DNA of 64,000 nucleotides. It comes from Bacteroides sp. Its GTDB lineage: Bacteria; Bacteroidota; Bacteroidia; Bacteroidales; Bacteroidaceae. Within the stretch, counting starts at the first letter, position 1, and the number at the start of each line of letters is the position of its first letter. The notes under the pieces are model-generated. The model saw nothing but the letters and a program-made list of their open reading frames with translations, did no database searches and had not been told where the DNA came from. Location: assembly GCA_019416685.1 (NCBI GenBank), contig DXWV01000057.1, forward strand, positions 1 to 64,000, in the 5' to 3' direction. Below, piece by piece: positions 1-8,192 of the stretch. The position numbers were made by a program, and so were the translations under genes.

Positions 1-53
1 GAAAGTTCGACCTTTGTGCATAAAAAAGAGGGCATGCCACTTTTGACACACCC
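1..53. mobile_element. End of an insertion sequence (rest outside window)
   Basis: The outer edge, read on the minus strand, begins GAGGGTGTGTCAAAA. This resembles the terminal inverted repeats of IS1182-like elements in Bacteroidetes; that match is from memory, not a search. The receptor reading frame next to it stops exactly at the junction, with the TGA at 54-56 spanning host and element bases. No transposase lies inside the window; it would have to lie to the left. Confidence 0.6.
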
Positions 54-1655
54 TCATATATTATCTGTAATATAGACTGTCGGCTTATCCAGTTCTCCGC
101 ATAGCTCGTTCAGACTTACCCTGTATTGTTGCCACTCCCCGCCAACTTGTACTTTGTTACGGCTTCCGATATTAAAGTCATGGTTAAGTCTTACCGAAAA
201 CTCCTGTACCTCATTATCCAGATGACTAACATCGTCTGTTGTCGGCTTTTTATCTCCCAGTATTGTGAGATTATCCAACAAAGAGGTAAGCCGTGAGAAT
301 GTAGCCACAACTTTTGTAGTTGAGCCGTTTTCCCATACCCGTTTATAAGAAGCCGCCCCACCATATTGCCTGTTCTTTTCAGAAGCATTGACATCATACT
401 CGTTTGGTTGATTTACCGAGTATTTAAAGCGGTCATTAGCTCCATACAGGCTGATGTAATAGGAATCATCCTTAAATGCTTTTCCTGATAGCTTTAAATT
501 GGCATCATTGAAATGGTAATCAGGCTTTATATATATGCTTGAATAAATCGTTTGTGGATTATTTTCACTATTGGATAAATCCACATTCTCATTGTTATAC
601 AGGTTATAGAAAGTCTGCCTGTAAGCAGCAGAGATATTCAATTTCTTTGTCAAGGGTACCGAAGCAAAAAGGTTCATTGTATAATTGCTGACAGTTGCTT
701 TTACAGACGGAGCATTAAAATTACCGTCTATACCTGTTATCTCCGTAATGGCACCGATACGTCCGCCCTGATTGGAGCCGTACCCGCCTTTCAAGATGCG
801 TATGTCTTTTACCATATAGGGATTGACCGAACCTATATGGTCGTTATAGTTCTTTATACCGAATAGCGTATATCCGTCGTATGTTATCTTGCTTTCACCC
901 ATATTACTGCCCCACACAATCAGGTCTTCCGATGGCTCGCCCGATGCTCTTACTCCGGGCATCATCCGCATAAGGTTAAATACGGAATTATCATTGCTTC
1001 CGGGAATATATTTTGAAATTTGATGATTGATGCGGATTTCGCCGGGACTATTGCCGGATTGGATAAGCATTGTGGCGGGAGCAGGACTGACGATTACTTC
1101 ATCCATAGTAAAAACAGCAGATTGTAGCCGGATTTCGTTTAGTCCGGGAGAAAGAATAGTATCTTGTGCCTGATAGCCCAAATACTGCACTTGTACACGC
1201 TGATTTCCTTTTTTCTCGGTTTTGAAAGAAAAATAACCTGCTTCATCAGTTGAAACGGTCTTTTCGGGAGTAGTGATATAAGCGTAAGGTAAACCTTCTT
1301 CGCTATCTGCATCCCTTATTGTCCCTGAAAACGTATAGTACCGCTTAACTTCAACAACAGGCGGTTGCTCTATCTTTTCAGTATAGGAAGCGATAACATA
1401 AACTCCGTTTATATTTTCGTGGCGAAACGGTTTATCTTTCAGCAAAAAATCAAGTGCGCTTTGAGGATTATTAAATTTTCGATTGACCGTTACCTTATAT
1501 TGGGAAAGGGCATTATCATCAAAAGAAATTTCTACGGGTAATCCCCGCAGAACATCGTTAAGGGGCTTGTCATTAACGACCAAATGCAGCTCTTGTGAAA
1601 AAGCTGCAATTGTGCCTGTAAGGGTTATTATAAGTATAACTATAAATTTCTTCAA
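54..1655 (-). pseudogene. TonB-dependent receptor, FecA type, 3' end lost to an IS
   Basis: Outer-membrane TonB-dependent receptor of the sigma/anti-sigma signalling type. In the 533 residues one sees a signal peptide (about 1-20), an STN signalling domain (about 22-75), a carboxypeptidase-regulatory-like beta-sandwich (about 105-180), a plug domain (about 200-305) and only the first strands of the barrel. Relatives usually run to 750-850 residues, so about a third is missing. The frame ends at a TGA created at the boundary with the IS end at 1-53. Translation starts at a TTG (1655-1653) directly abutting the TAA of the fecR-like gene, so the two are tightly coupled. A receptor without most of its barrel should be non-functional; the intact ligand is unknown. 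Confidence 0.85.
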
Positions 1656-2441
1656 TTACTTTATCTTAAATTCTATTCCGAACGGTTTACCTACTATTTT
1701 AAGCACATCATTCGGATCTTTAGCTTTCGTAAAATTACCTGAATATGAATAATTCAGATTTGAATTAGGCAATACTTCAATATCATACTGTCTTTCAATC
1801 TCCTGAATTACATCTTGCAAAGGTACGCTAACAAAAACAAATTTACCATGTTTCCAATTAATAGATTCTTTCGCATCTTCGACATCATTAGTGGTAAGTT
1901 TGCCATTACTTAATAATGCCTGCATATTCGGGGTAAGTATTACTGATTCCGATTTATCCGAAACATTCACCTTTCCGGTAAGACAGGTTACCTTAAAATT
2001 TTCGGCACGGGAAAACACATTAAAACTTGTTCCCAGTACACTTACAGTGTATTGCCCGGAACGTACATCAAATGTGCTTCCTTTTTCAACTTCAAAATAT
2101 GCTTCGCCTTTCAGTTCTACATCACGGGAAATAAACCACCAGAGAGGTTTATAGCCGATTTTACTTTCGGCATTCAAATCTACTTTAGAGCCGTCGGGTA
2201 AAACCACCGCCAGATGTGTACCTCTTTCAGCAACTTCATTTTTTGTATAGAAAAATGCTATGGAGGGTAGAATTATAGCTATTGCAGCAATAGATGCAGC
2301 CGCATAAAACCACAATGATCTTTTTCGGGGAGCCATTTCAATAACTTTGGGAGTTTCTTCCAATCCTTCAAAGACACTATCCCAAATATCTTCTTTGCTT
2401 TTACTCCATTTAGGGGTTATTTTAATATCATCCGTTTTCAT
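1656..2441 (-). CDS. FecR-family anti-sigma factor
   Basis: Inner-membrane anti-sigma factor that receives the signal from the receptor's STN domain and controls the ECF sigma factor encoded upstream. The 261-aa protein has a short cytoplasmic N-terminus, one membrane segment near residues 44-66, a FecR domain (about 75-180, with the VVLPDGSKVDLNAES and GEAYFEV signatures) and a C-terminal DUF4974-like domain (about 190-261) typical of Bacteroidetes FecR proteins. It lies 11 bases after the sigma gene and directly abuts the receptor. With the receptor truncated, its normal input is probably lost. Confidence 0.92.
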   Translation of the reverse strand: MKTDDIKITPKWSKSKEDIWDSVFEGLEETPKVIEMAPRKRSLWFYAAASIAAIAIILPSIAFFYTKNEVAERGTHLAVVLPDGSKVDLNAESKIGYKPLWWFISRDVELKGEAYFEVEKGSTFDVRSGQYTVSVLGTSFNVFSRAENFKVTCLTGKVNVSDKSESVILTPNMQALLSNGKLTTNDVEDAKESINWKHGKFVFVSVPLQDVIQEIERQYDIEVLPNSNLNYSYSGNFTKAKDPNDVLKIVGKPFGIEFKIK

Positions 2442-2452
2442 ATCTTCTTTAA

Positions 2453-2971
2453 TTATAATAGTTCTGTCCTAAGAAATTGCAAAGCAGCGCTCATCCGTTT
2501 TTCGACAGCTTTTACGCTTATATCCAAACATTGGGCTATTTCACTATACTTTAGTTCATCATTCCGGCTCATCAGGAAAACAACCCTTTGTAATTCCGGC
2601 ATCTTTTCTAATGCTTTAGCATAAGTAGATGCCAATTCTTCAAAGTTTAATTCATCTTCGGGCGACAAGGGACTATCAATCTGAATACTCATACTCACCT
2701 CATAATCTAAACGGGTAGAACTTTTTCGATAATTGCTTATAACCATATCGTTTGCTATCTTATAAAGCAATGGTTTTAAATTAAGGTTATCCAGTTGTTC
2801 CCGTTTCTCCCAAATCTTCATAAAGACATCCTGTGCCATATCCGATGCTGCATCCCTATCGCCACAGCGATAGAAGATAAAACTTCGAATCGTATCAAAA
2901 TACTTATCGAATAATTGTTTGAACTCTGCTTTGCTTATCATCCAGTTGGACATTTTACTATTATACCGCAT
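2453..2971 (-). CDS. ECF RNA polymerase sigma factor
   Basis: Sigma-70-family ECF factor, up to 172 aa. Region 2 (about residues 17-80) holds the DMAQDVFMKIWEKRE motif and region 4 (about 110-165) holds a helix-turn-helix with YSEIAQCLDISVKAVEKR. Three methionines near the N-terminus (positions 1, 7, 11) are possible starts, and similarity to relatives favours position 7 or 11. It heads the sigma/FecR/TonB-receptor operon and would be expected to activate this operon and possibly linked uptake genes. Confidence 0.9.
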   Translation of the reverse strand: MRYNSKMSNWMISKAEFKQLFDKYFDTIRSFIFYRCGDRDAASDMAQDVFMKIWEKREQLDNLNLKPLLYKIANDMVISNYRKSSTRLDYEVSMSIQIDSPLSPEDELNFEELASTYAKALEKMPELQRVVFLMSRNDELKYSEIAQCLDISVKAVEKRMSAALQFLRTELL

Positions 2972-2996
2972 GAAGATATAAATACCCTACATGAAA

Positions 2997-3527
2997 TTAT
3001 AAAGATTTTTGGTAATCAACTTTCAACACACCCGAATCATATACTTTTGTCTTTATTATTTCCCACTTAGATTCCTTGTTTTGTTCAGGAAATAAAGATA
3101 TGCCTTTGCCCAAAATTATGGGGAAGTAGCAAATTTGCATTTCGTCAATCAAATCTGCGGCGAGCAACATTGAAATTAATTCTCCGCCTCCAACTAACCA
3201 AATATCTTTACCTTCCTGATTGCGAAGTTCAGAAATCGTTTCAATAATATTCTCCGTGATAAAACGTACATTCTCCTTTGTATCCCATTCATGGTGGGAT
3301 ACAACATAAGCCATCTGTTCCGAATATGGCCAAATTACATCCATGTTCATAATTTCACGGTAAGTACGACCGCCCATAATAACCGTATCAACCGAAGCTG
3401 ATAGATTTTTGCAACCGTAATCTGTCTTTTCACGATTTGGGCATCCGGTAAGCCATTCCAATCCGCCGCCTGGCTCTGCAATCCGTTGGTCAAGTGATGC
3501 AGCGATGTAAAGGATAATTTTTTTCAT
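2997..3527 (-). CDS. RibD C-terminal / dihydrofolate-reductase-fold protein
   Basis: A 176-aa single-domain protein of the RibD_C / DHFR-like family (YyaP/YwjB type), predicted to be an NAD(P)H-dependent reductase of unknown substrate. Visible signatures are the start MKKIILYIAASLDQRIA, the nucleotide-binding stretch TVIMGGRTYREI and the glycine-rich IWLVGGGELISMLL near the middle. Its ATG overlaps the stop of a small upstream frame (ATGA), suggesting coupling. It is not a true folA, whose active-site motifs are absent. Confidence 0.82.
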   Translation of the reverse strand: MKKIILYIAASLDQRIAEPGGGLEWLTGCPNREKTDYGCKNLSASVDTVIMGGRTYREIMNMDVIWPYSEQMAYVVSHHEWDTKENVRFITENIIETISELRNQEGKDIWLVGGGELISMLLAADLIDEMQICYFPIILGKGISLFPEQNKESKWEIIKTKVYDSGVLKVDYQKSL

Positions 3528-3670
3528 GCTACTGAATTTAATTGTTTATACCATTGCTCGCTGTATCTCAAAAAAGAAGCGTGGAACTCACACTGCTCCG
3601 ATACGAGGTACTGGTATACCTTTGAAAGAAACAGGCAAGCCCACGCCATACTCTCGTATAGCATGAACAT
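3524..3670 (-). CDS. Possible small coupled ORF upstream of the reductase
   Basis: An open frame of about 80 codons (to about 3763) ends in TGA overlapping the reductase ATG as ATGA. The first ATG in it is at 3670, giving 48 residues beginning MFMLYESMAWACLFL. It ends in a charged, aromatic-rich stretch. The upstream part is open but lacks an ATG, so this may be the tail of a degraded gene. I do not recognise a family. Confidence 0.35.
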   Translation of the reverse strand: MFMLYESMAWACLFLSKVYQYLVSEQCEFHASFLRYSEQWYKQLNSVA

Positions 3671-3783
3671 TGCGCTATCTGTCCCTTTCAGTTGAAAATT
3701 ACCAGTTTTCGTATCGAGACGTTCAGCGAACGTTATGTTATATATAAACGGAATTAATCCGCTAAAATTCTATTTATCTGGTG

Positions 3784-3791
3784 CAAAGATA
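3784..3791 (-). promoter_or_regulatory. Leftward Bacteroides -7 box
   Basis: On the minus strand the bases read TATCTTTG, a full match to TAnnTTTG. No convincing TTTG lies 19-21 bases upstream. It would serve the small ORF and the reductase. Confidence 0.45.
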
Positions 3792-3836
3792 CCAAATTAG
3801 TTTAAGGTATTAAAGTCTTTCCAGTTGAGATTGTTG

Positions 3837-3882
3837 GTGCAAGGTGCAAGTATCTATATATAGATAAACTTGCACCTTGCAC
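3837..3882. repeat. Palindrome between divergent promoters
   Basis: Two perfect 15-base arms, GTGCAAGGTGCAAGT (3837-3851) and its complement (3868-3882), flank a 16-base centre that is itself mostly self-complementary (ATCTATATATAGAT). Each arm also contains the direct repeat GTGCAAG. It sits between the leftward -7 box at 3784-3791 and the rightward promoter at 3911-3941, the place expected for an operator. It could also be an integration or replication-related site of a mobile element. Confidence 0.7.
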
Positions 3883-3910
3883 TACGTCTAAAAGATTATT
3901 TTTCAAAACC

Positions 3911-3941
3911 TTTGGTGATTTCAAAAATTGTAGTAACTTTG
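3911..3941 (+). promoter_or_regulatory. Rightward Bacteroides promoter (TTTG-N19-TAACTTTG)
   Basis: A -33 TTTG at 3911-3914 and a -7 TAACTTTG at 3934-3941 are separated by 19 bases, an ideal sigma-ABfr-type promoter. It reads into an ATG at 3954 that stops after seven codons, then into the tRNA fragment. The gene it once served appears to be missing. Confidence 0.6.
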
Positions 3942-4082
3942 AACCCAAGTTTTATGCAGACAAATTGGCGTCAATAGCAGCCAGAACTGCCAAGAAAATA
4001 AGGCAGAAAAGGATATTGCTCCAATTCGTACCACATAAACAAAAAAAGATTTTTAATCACTGAATATATGCGTTTTGCGGTC

Positions 4083-4109
4083 GCGGGTTCGAGTCCCGTC
4101 CGTTCCGCA
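4083..4109 (+). other. tRNA 3'-end fragment, probable attachment site
   Basis: The bases form a complete T arm: stem GCGGG / CCCGT around the loop TTCGAGT. A seven-base 3' acceptor strand (CCGTTCC) and discriminator G follow. No matching 5' half (it would begin GGAACGG) or anticodon arm lies upstream. A lone 3' half is what integration of an element into a tRNA gene leaves behind. A G discriminator would suit Ser, Asp or Asn, but identity cannot be decided. Confidence 0.65.
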
Positions 4110-4291
4110 TAAAAGGGGTAAAAATCCTTTTTGGAGCTAAAATATTAAATATCAGCGAGTTAATGAGTTTCATCCCTAACTCGTACCCCATAGGGGTTAT
4201 GATATGTTACAATGATTTGATATATAGGCTAATAACGGTTTTGGGTGGTGTACCCGTCCACACCGCATAAAGCAAATAACAAATTAAAGTA

Positions 4292-4322
4292 AAGCTCTGA
4301 AATCCTCTGAATTTCAGAGCTT
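4292..4322 (+). terminator. Rho-independent terminator
   Basis: The inverted repeat AAGCTCTGAAA ... TTTCAGAGCTT is followed by a T-rich run. It would end transcription coming from the tRNA-fragment region. Confidence 0.75.
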
Positions 4323-4748
4323 TTTCTTTTTCCTCACTTCGGTAAAAAAATAGAGGTTTAAAGGAGTTCTCACGTGGCCTATTCGTCAGACTCTTTGAAA
4401 GCCGTTTTTGCTCCCACGAATTGACACATTTGTCTTTGAATGTCAGCTTTTTGCATAACTGTTTTTTTTGAGCTTAACAAACTAATTTTGTATCACTTAA
4501 GTTTCATTTTAGTATGTAATGACACAGACTGAAAGAAGCGCTTAAAATTCTCAATAGTCCGCACATCTCCTGACAGTTCAACTTCTGCACTTTGCTTGCA
4601 CTATTTTTCTCAAAACGCTACATACCCGAAACACGTAATAGAAAAGCTAACAAGCTATATCTATCTACTAACTGTTAAAATATCGTTCATCAAGATACAT
4701 TCAGTCTGCAAATCTGTTTTAAGTTACATTACTATAACAACAAGAACT
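4323..4748. other. Intergenic stretch without a recognisable gene
   Basis: About 425 bases between the terminator and the DJ-1-like gene. An in-frame extension of that gene is open from 4596 but its composition is not protein-like, and homologues start at 4749. No RNA gene or clear promoter was seen. Confidence 0.5.
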
Positions 4749-5429
4749 ATGGCTACATCAAATCTTTTATTAATCGTCACCGGAACAGACAAGTATGCCG
4801 GTGGAAGCCCGGCAACCGGACTCTGGCTTAGTGAACTTACCCATATCTACCACAGTGCACAAGGGCAAGGGTACACAATAACCGTGGCAAGTCCGAAGGG
4901 CGGTAATACGCCCATCGATCCCGAAAGTCTGAAACCAATGGTTTTAGATAAAGTATCCAAAAGTTATTGGGAGAACCCCGCATTCAGAGAAGTGCTGCAA
5001 CATACCAAAAGCCTCAATGAAGTTTCAGGACAGATGTTCGACTGCATTTATCTGGCTGGCGGACATGGTACAATGTATGACTTCCCCGACAATACCGTTC
5101 TTCAAGCCATCGTCAAAGCCCATTATGAAAGTAATAAGACGGTAGCTGCCATTTGCCACGGAGTATGCGGACTATTGAATGTCAAACTATCCGATGGTGA
5201 GTATCTGGTGAGGAATAAAAAACTGACAGGATTCAGTTGGTTTGAAGAAAGCTTGGCAAGACGGAAAAAGGAAGTACCTTTCAATCTTGAAGAAGCTCTG
5301 AAAGAGAGAGGAGCCGATTACCGAAAAGCCTTAGTGCCGATGACATCAAAGGTAGAAGTTGATGGTCATTTGATTACCGGGCAAAACCCATTCAGTTCGG
5401 AAGAAATAGCAAAAGTCATTCTGCGATGA
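4749..5429 (+). CDS. DJ-1/PfpI-superfamily protein (Hsp31-like)
   Basis: A 226-aa class I glutamine-amidotransferase-like protein of the large DJ-1/Hsp31 branch, which includes glyoxalase III-type and chaperone members. The nucleophile elbow AAICHGVCGLL carries the catalytic Cys with an adjacent His, and the YLAGGHGTMYD loop supplies the usual Gly-rich acid loop. The ATG at 4749 is chosen because MATSNLLLIVTGTDKYAGG is the natural first strand; the longer frame from 4596 adds 51 residues unlike the family. A role in aldehyde or methylglyoxal detoxification is possible but not shown. Confidence 0.85.
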   Translation: MATSNLLLIVTGTDKYAGGSPATGLWLSELTHIYHSAQGQGYTITVASPKGGNTPIDPESLKPMVLDKVSKSYWENPAFREVLQHTKSLNEVSGQMFDCIYLAGGHGTMYDFPDNTVLQAIVKAHYESNKTVAAICHGVCGLLNVKLSDGEYLVRNKKLTGFSWFEESLARRKKEVPFNLEEALKERGADYRKALVPMTSKVEVDGHLITGQNPFSSEEIAKVILR

Positions 5430-5489
5430 TAGCATTTCAGATAAGTATCACAAAAAAAGAAACGAATTTCAAATTAAACCGTGCAAGAT

Positions 5490-5600
5490 ATGAATTTAGA
5501 CGAAGTTCTGAATTTCCGTCATTCCGGGTGGTCGTATGAAAAACAAAAGCCCATAGGGTCGAAAAGAGTAAAACATTGTTCAATTCCGGAAAATGCGGAT
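5490..5600 (+). pseudogene. Nitroreductase N-terminal remnant
   Basis: The first ~36 codons (MNLDEVLNFRHSGWSYEKQK ...) resemble the N-terminus of FMN-dependent nitroreductases, which begin with a helix of the form LxxVxxFRxSxRxYxxKPI. Similarity ends near codon 37 and the open frame then runs through unrelated sequence to 5813. The conserved arginine after the serine is replaced (GWSY), another sign of decay. Its 3' end meets the truncated Crp/Fnr remnant on the other strand, suggesting one deletion removed both ends. Confidence 0.6.
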
Positions 5601-5668
5601 AGAATAAATACAATAATCAAAATCCAATCTATTACAAAAATCTTTTTCATTACTTACCAGTTTCATAG

Positions 5669-5963
5669 TTACCTCTTTATTGCTGATGCTTCTGTAGGCT
5701 CAATACTTTCCAAAAAGAAAAGGCTCGGTTGCCGTTTATATAGGCTGTCGAATGATGCAACAAAATTCCCATCAAAAAAGAACAGAAAAGTTATATCTTT
5801 TCCTTCATTATAGAAAAAACAAACGCAAACAACCTTTATGAATTAGATATAATCTATCTGCAACCTTACCTTCTTCTAATAATACTGTTTTGGGTAGAAT
5901 GGATAAGGTCTCTGTCTCTATAAGAGAAGAAAAATATTCATTTAAAACATTGGTTTCTATCAT
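5669..5963 (-). pseudogene. Crp/Fnr-family regulator remnant, frameshifted
   Basis: Starting at ATG 5963 the minus strand encodes MIETNVLNEYFSSLIETETL, then a cyclic-nucleotide-binding-type beta roll (PKTVLLEEGKVADRLYLIHK). After GCLRLFF the frame meets TAA. Moving to the neighbouring frame restores YNEGKDITFLFFFDGNFVAS and FDSLYKRQPSLFFLE, the typical second half of this domain. A one-base frameshift near 5816 is therefore clear. The second frame ends at TAA (5669-5671), before the C-terminal helix-turn-helix. It is too broken to be listed as one ORF. Confidence 0.8.
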
Positions 5964-5984
5964 ATTGTAAAGTTAATCAAAAAA

Positions 5985-6012
5985 AGCACGTATAAAACGA
6001 GCTATACGTGCT
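5985..6012. terminator. Bidirectional terminator hairpin
   Basis: AGCACGTATA and TATACGTGCT pair around an 8-base loop, with A and T runs on the two sides. It lies downstream of the minus-strand acetyltransferase gene. Confidence 0.8.
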
Positions 6013-6074
6013 TTTTATCGTATATTGAAACACTATTTTATATGCCATATAAGAAATCTTTTTAATTTGCAAAA

Positions 6075-6605
6075 TCACAATACTATCTTATACAAAATGT
6101 GTCTGTACAGAGGATGTTCGGGCTCCACTAACGGATGATTGAACTCTTTTATGCGTGTCATACCTATTTTTTGCATCACATGCTCTGAACGTTTATTAAG
6201 CAATGAGGTAAAAGAAACTATCTCTTTTAGCTTTAATTCCTCTTTTGCATAATTCAAACAAGCAATAGCAGCTTCCGTAGCATACCCTTTGCCCCAAAAC
6301 TCGGGTAACAGTCTCCATAAGATTTCAACAGCCGGAGCAAAGTCTACTTCAAATGTAACATTATGTAATCCGACAAAGCCAATAAAAACGCCAGTCTCTT
6401 TCTCCTCAACAGCGTATGCCCCAAATCCATATATAGTAAACTCCTCTTGTATTTGATTGTACAAAGCAATCGTCTCTTGATAAGACAATTTTTTCAGAAA
6501 ATACTCCATGACTTTATCATCACTGTTCAATCTGGCAAGATGCGAGATATCTTCCTCTTGCCAAGAACGGAAGATGAGGCGTTGGGTTTCAAAATATTGT
6601 TTCAT
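6075..6605 (-). CDS. GNAT N-acetyltransferase, RimJ/RimL type
   Basis: A 176-aa acetyl-CoA-dependent N-acetyltransferase of the RimJ/RimL subgroup. It opens with ETQRLIFRSWQEEDI, has the central IGFVGLHNVTFEVDFAPAVEILW strands, the acetyl-CoA pyrophosphate loop LPEFWGKGYATEA and the C-terminal LNKRSEHVMQKIGM helix-strand. Substrate unknown; ribosomal-protein or small-molecule acetylation is typical for the group. It ends a run of minus-strand genes, 18 bases after tag. Confidence 0.88.
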   Translation of the reverse strand: MKQYFETQRLIFRSWQEEDISHLARLNSDDKVMEYFLKKLSYQETIALYNQIQEEFTIYGFGAYAVEEKETGVFIGFVGLHNVTFEVDFAPAVEILWRLLPEFWGKGYATEAAIACLNYAKEELKLKEIVSFTSLLNKRSEHVMQKIGMTRIKEFNHPLVEPEHPLYRHILYKIVL

Positions 6606-6623
6606 CTGCTTTACTTTTTTATA

Positions 6624-7217
6624 TTATTCCAATTGCTTTTCTTCTTTCCGGCATACACAGCCCATCAGGTGATCGTTAATAAACCCCGAGGCCTGCAAGT
6701 GAGCGTAACAAATCGTAGATCCGAAAAATTTGAATCCACGCTTTTTCATATCCTTACTCATCGCATCGGACTGGGGAGAAGATACAGGAATTTCGCTCAA
6801 TGAACTAAAGGTGTTGACAATCGGTTTTCTGTCGGGAAAGAATGAGAGCGTATAATTATAAAAACTACCAAACTCTTTTTGTATAATGAGAAATTGCCTT
6901 GCATTAGTGATGGTTGATTTTATTTTCAGGCGGTTTTTCACAATACCATCAAACTGGACCAATCGTTGCACATCTTCATCGGTCATCTGTGCCACCCGCT
7001 CGACATCAAAATCACAAAAGGCTTTACGATACCCCTCTCGTTTTCTGAGAATGGTAATCCAACTCAATCCGGCTTGGGCACTCTCCAGTACAAGAAACTC
7101 GAACAGTATTTTGTCGTCAGTCACCAATTGTCCCCACTCCTCATCGTGATATTTTACATACAGTTCATCGGTTCCACACCAACCACAACGTCCATTTATT
7201 ACATCTTTCATAAGCAT
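6624..7217 (-). CDS. tag: DNA-3-methyladenine glycosylase I
   Basis: Base-excision repair enzyme that removes 3-methyladenine from alkylated DNA. The 197-aa protein matches the Tag family across its length: RCGWCGTDELYVKYHDEEWG at the N-terminus and ASGFINDHLMGC at the C-terminus. These contain the Cys, His, His and Cys positions that bind zinc in this family. The ESAQAGLSWITILRKREGYR block is the helix-hairpin core. M1 or M3 can be the start; M3 (MKDVINGRCGW) looks more natural. Confidence 0.95.
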   Translation of the reverse strand: MLMKDVINGRCGWCGTDELYVKYHDEEWGQLVTDDKILFEFLVLESAQAGLSWITILRKREGYRKAFCDFDVERVAQMTDEDVQRLVQFDGIVKNRLKIKSTITNARQFLIIQKEFGSFYNYTLSFFPDRKPIVNTFSSLSEIPVSSPQSDAMSKDMKKRGFKFFGSTICYAHLQASGFINDHLMGCVCRKEEKQLE

Positions 7218-7281
7218 ATATTCTTTATTTTACCCACCGTTTGAATTTTTGAAAAAAAAGTTTTCAATGTTAATTATACGA

Positions 7282-7890
7282 TTATTCTATTTCCGGTGCT
7301 TCCCAAATACCTGTTTTATTCATTCGATAGCTTTTCTCTATCTTTTTCGGAGTGTCAGCCTCTAAAGCATAAAGTATTTCACGAGTAAACTCCAAAGCGG
7401 AAAAGCCGTTAGCAGTTACAATATTACCATCTCTTACTGCTGGTTTATCGACATAGTGACATTCGCCTTTATAGCCTGCTCCGCCATATTCTTTCAGATA
7501 ATCCAATCCGTTACTGGTGTGGTTCACCTCATTCAGGAATCCGTGCATTCCAAGAAAAACCGAAGCGTTGCAGATGCCTGCAACCAGTTTTTTGTTCCTG
7601 ATGGCATCTTCTACTAACGGGACAACAAGTTCGGCACCTGGAGTAAACCAGCTCATACCTCCGATTAATACTACTCCGGCATAATCGGCAGGAATATCGT
7701 TGATACCGTAATCGGGCAATACCTTGAATCCACCGCATGAGACAACACAGTCTTTCGTTACCGATACCGTTTTAACTACATATTTATTTTCACTTCCGGG
7801 CTCAACTCCCCAATTCAGGCTTGGAGCAATATAGGCTCCTTCCCAATCGGCAAAATTATCGAGCAATACAAATAGAATCTCTTGTTTCAT
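7282..7890 (-). CDS. DJ-1/PfpI family protein, type 1 amidotransferase-like
   Basis: A 202-aa protein of the DJ-1/PfpI superfamily, a different branch from the gene at 4749. The nucleophile elbow is VAGICNASVFLGMHG with the catalytic-type Cys, and DNFADWEGAYIAP at the N-terminus supplies the conserved acidic residue. It starts two bases after the stop of the frameshifted acetyltransferase remnant, so both were probably one transcript. Function is not established; relatives are annotated as putative proteases, deglycases or amidotransferase-like proteins. Confidence 0.85.
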   Translation of the reverse strand: MKQEILFVLLDNFADWEGAYIAPSLNWGVEPGSENKYVVKTVSVTKDCVVSCGGFKVLPDYGINDIPADYAGVVLIGGMSWFTPGAELVVPLVEDAIRNKKLVAGICNASVFLGMHGFLNEVNHTSNGLDYLKEYGGAGYKGECHYVDKPAVRDGNIVTANGFSALEFTREILYALEADTPKKIEKSYRMNKTGIWEAPEIE

Positions 7891-7892
7891 CC

Positions 7893-8185
7893 TTATATTT
7901 TTTGTTTAAAGTAAATCATATCTTTTAGTAATACCCCATCTTCAACCATTTGGTGATCGTAGTTGTCAGTAAAAAAGTTCTCCACCCGATGGAGTATTCA
8001 AAACCACAATTCGTATAAAAATTAACGGCACCCGGCACATCGCCCGTGCCAACTATCATTTGCCGATACGCTCCAAGCAGCAGTCTATCATGGACTCCTG
8101 CTCGTCGGCAAGCAACAACAGATACAAATTCAGAGACAGATTCCCACACAGCATCTTCAGAAAGAAAATGGGTTGTATTTTTCAT
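7893..8185 (-). pseudogene. GNAT acetyltransferase remnant, frameshifted and 5'-truncated
   Basis: From ATG 8185 the frame reads MKNTTHFLSEDAVWESVSEF and then GAVNFYTNCGFEYS, the C-terminal strand-helix of a GNAT enzyme. The open frame then becomes meaningless and stops at 7925. One base away the expected ending continues as HRVENFFTDNYDH and EDGVLLKDMIYFKQKI to a TAA at 7893-7895. A single-base deletion near 7993 explains this. The N-terminal half with the first strands is also missing. Only 7 bases separate its ATG from the stop of the upstream acetyltransferase. Confidence 0.8.
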
Positions 8186-8192
8186 TACCACT

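Noticed and set aside
3719..3733. ACGTTCAGCGAACGT as an Mpi-type inversion site
   Set aside because: Only a single short palindrome inside a likely coding frame; no partner inverted repeat nearby.
4240..4272. Second tRNA-like 3' end (ACCCGTCCACACCGC)
   Set aside because: The loop has five bases and lacks the TTCGA core, so it does not form a T arm.
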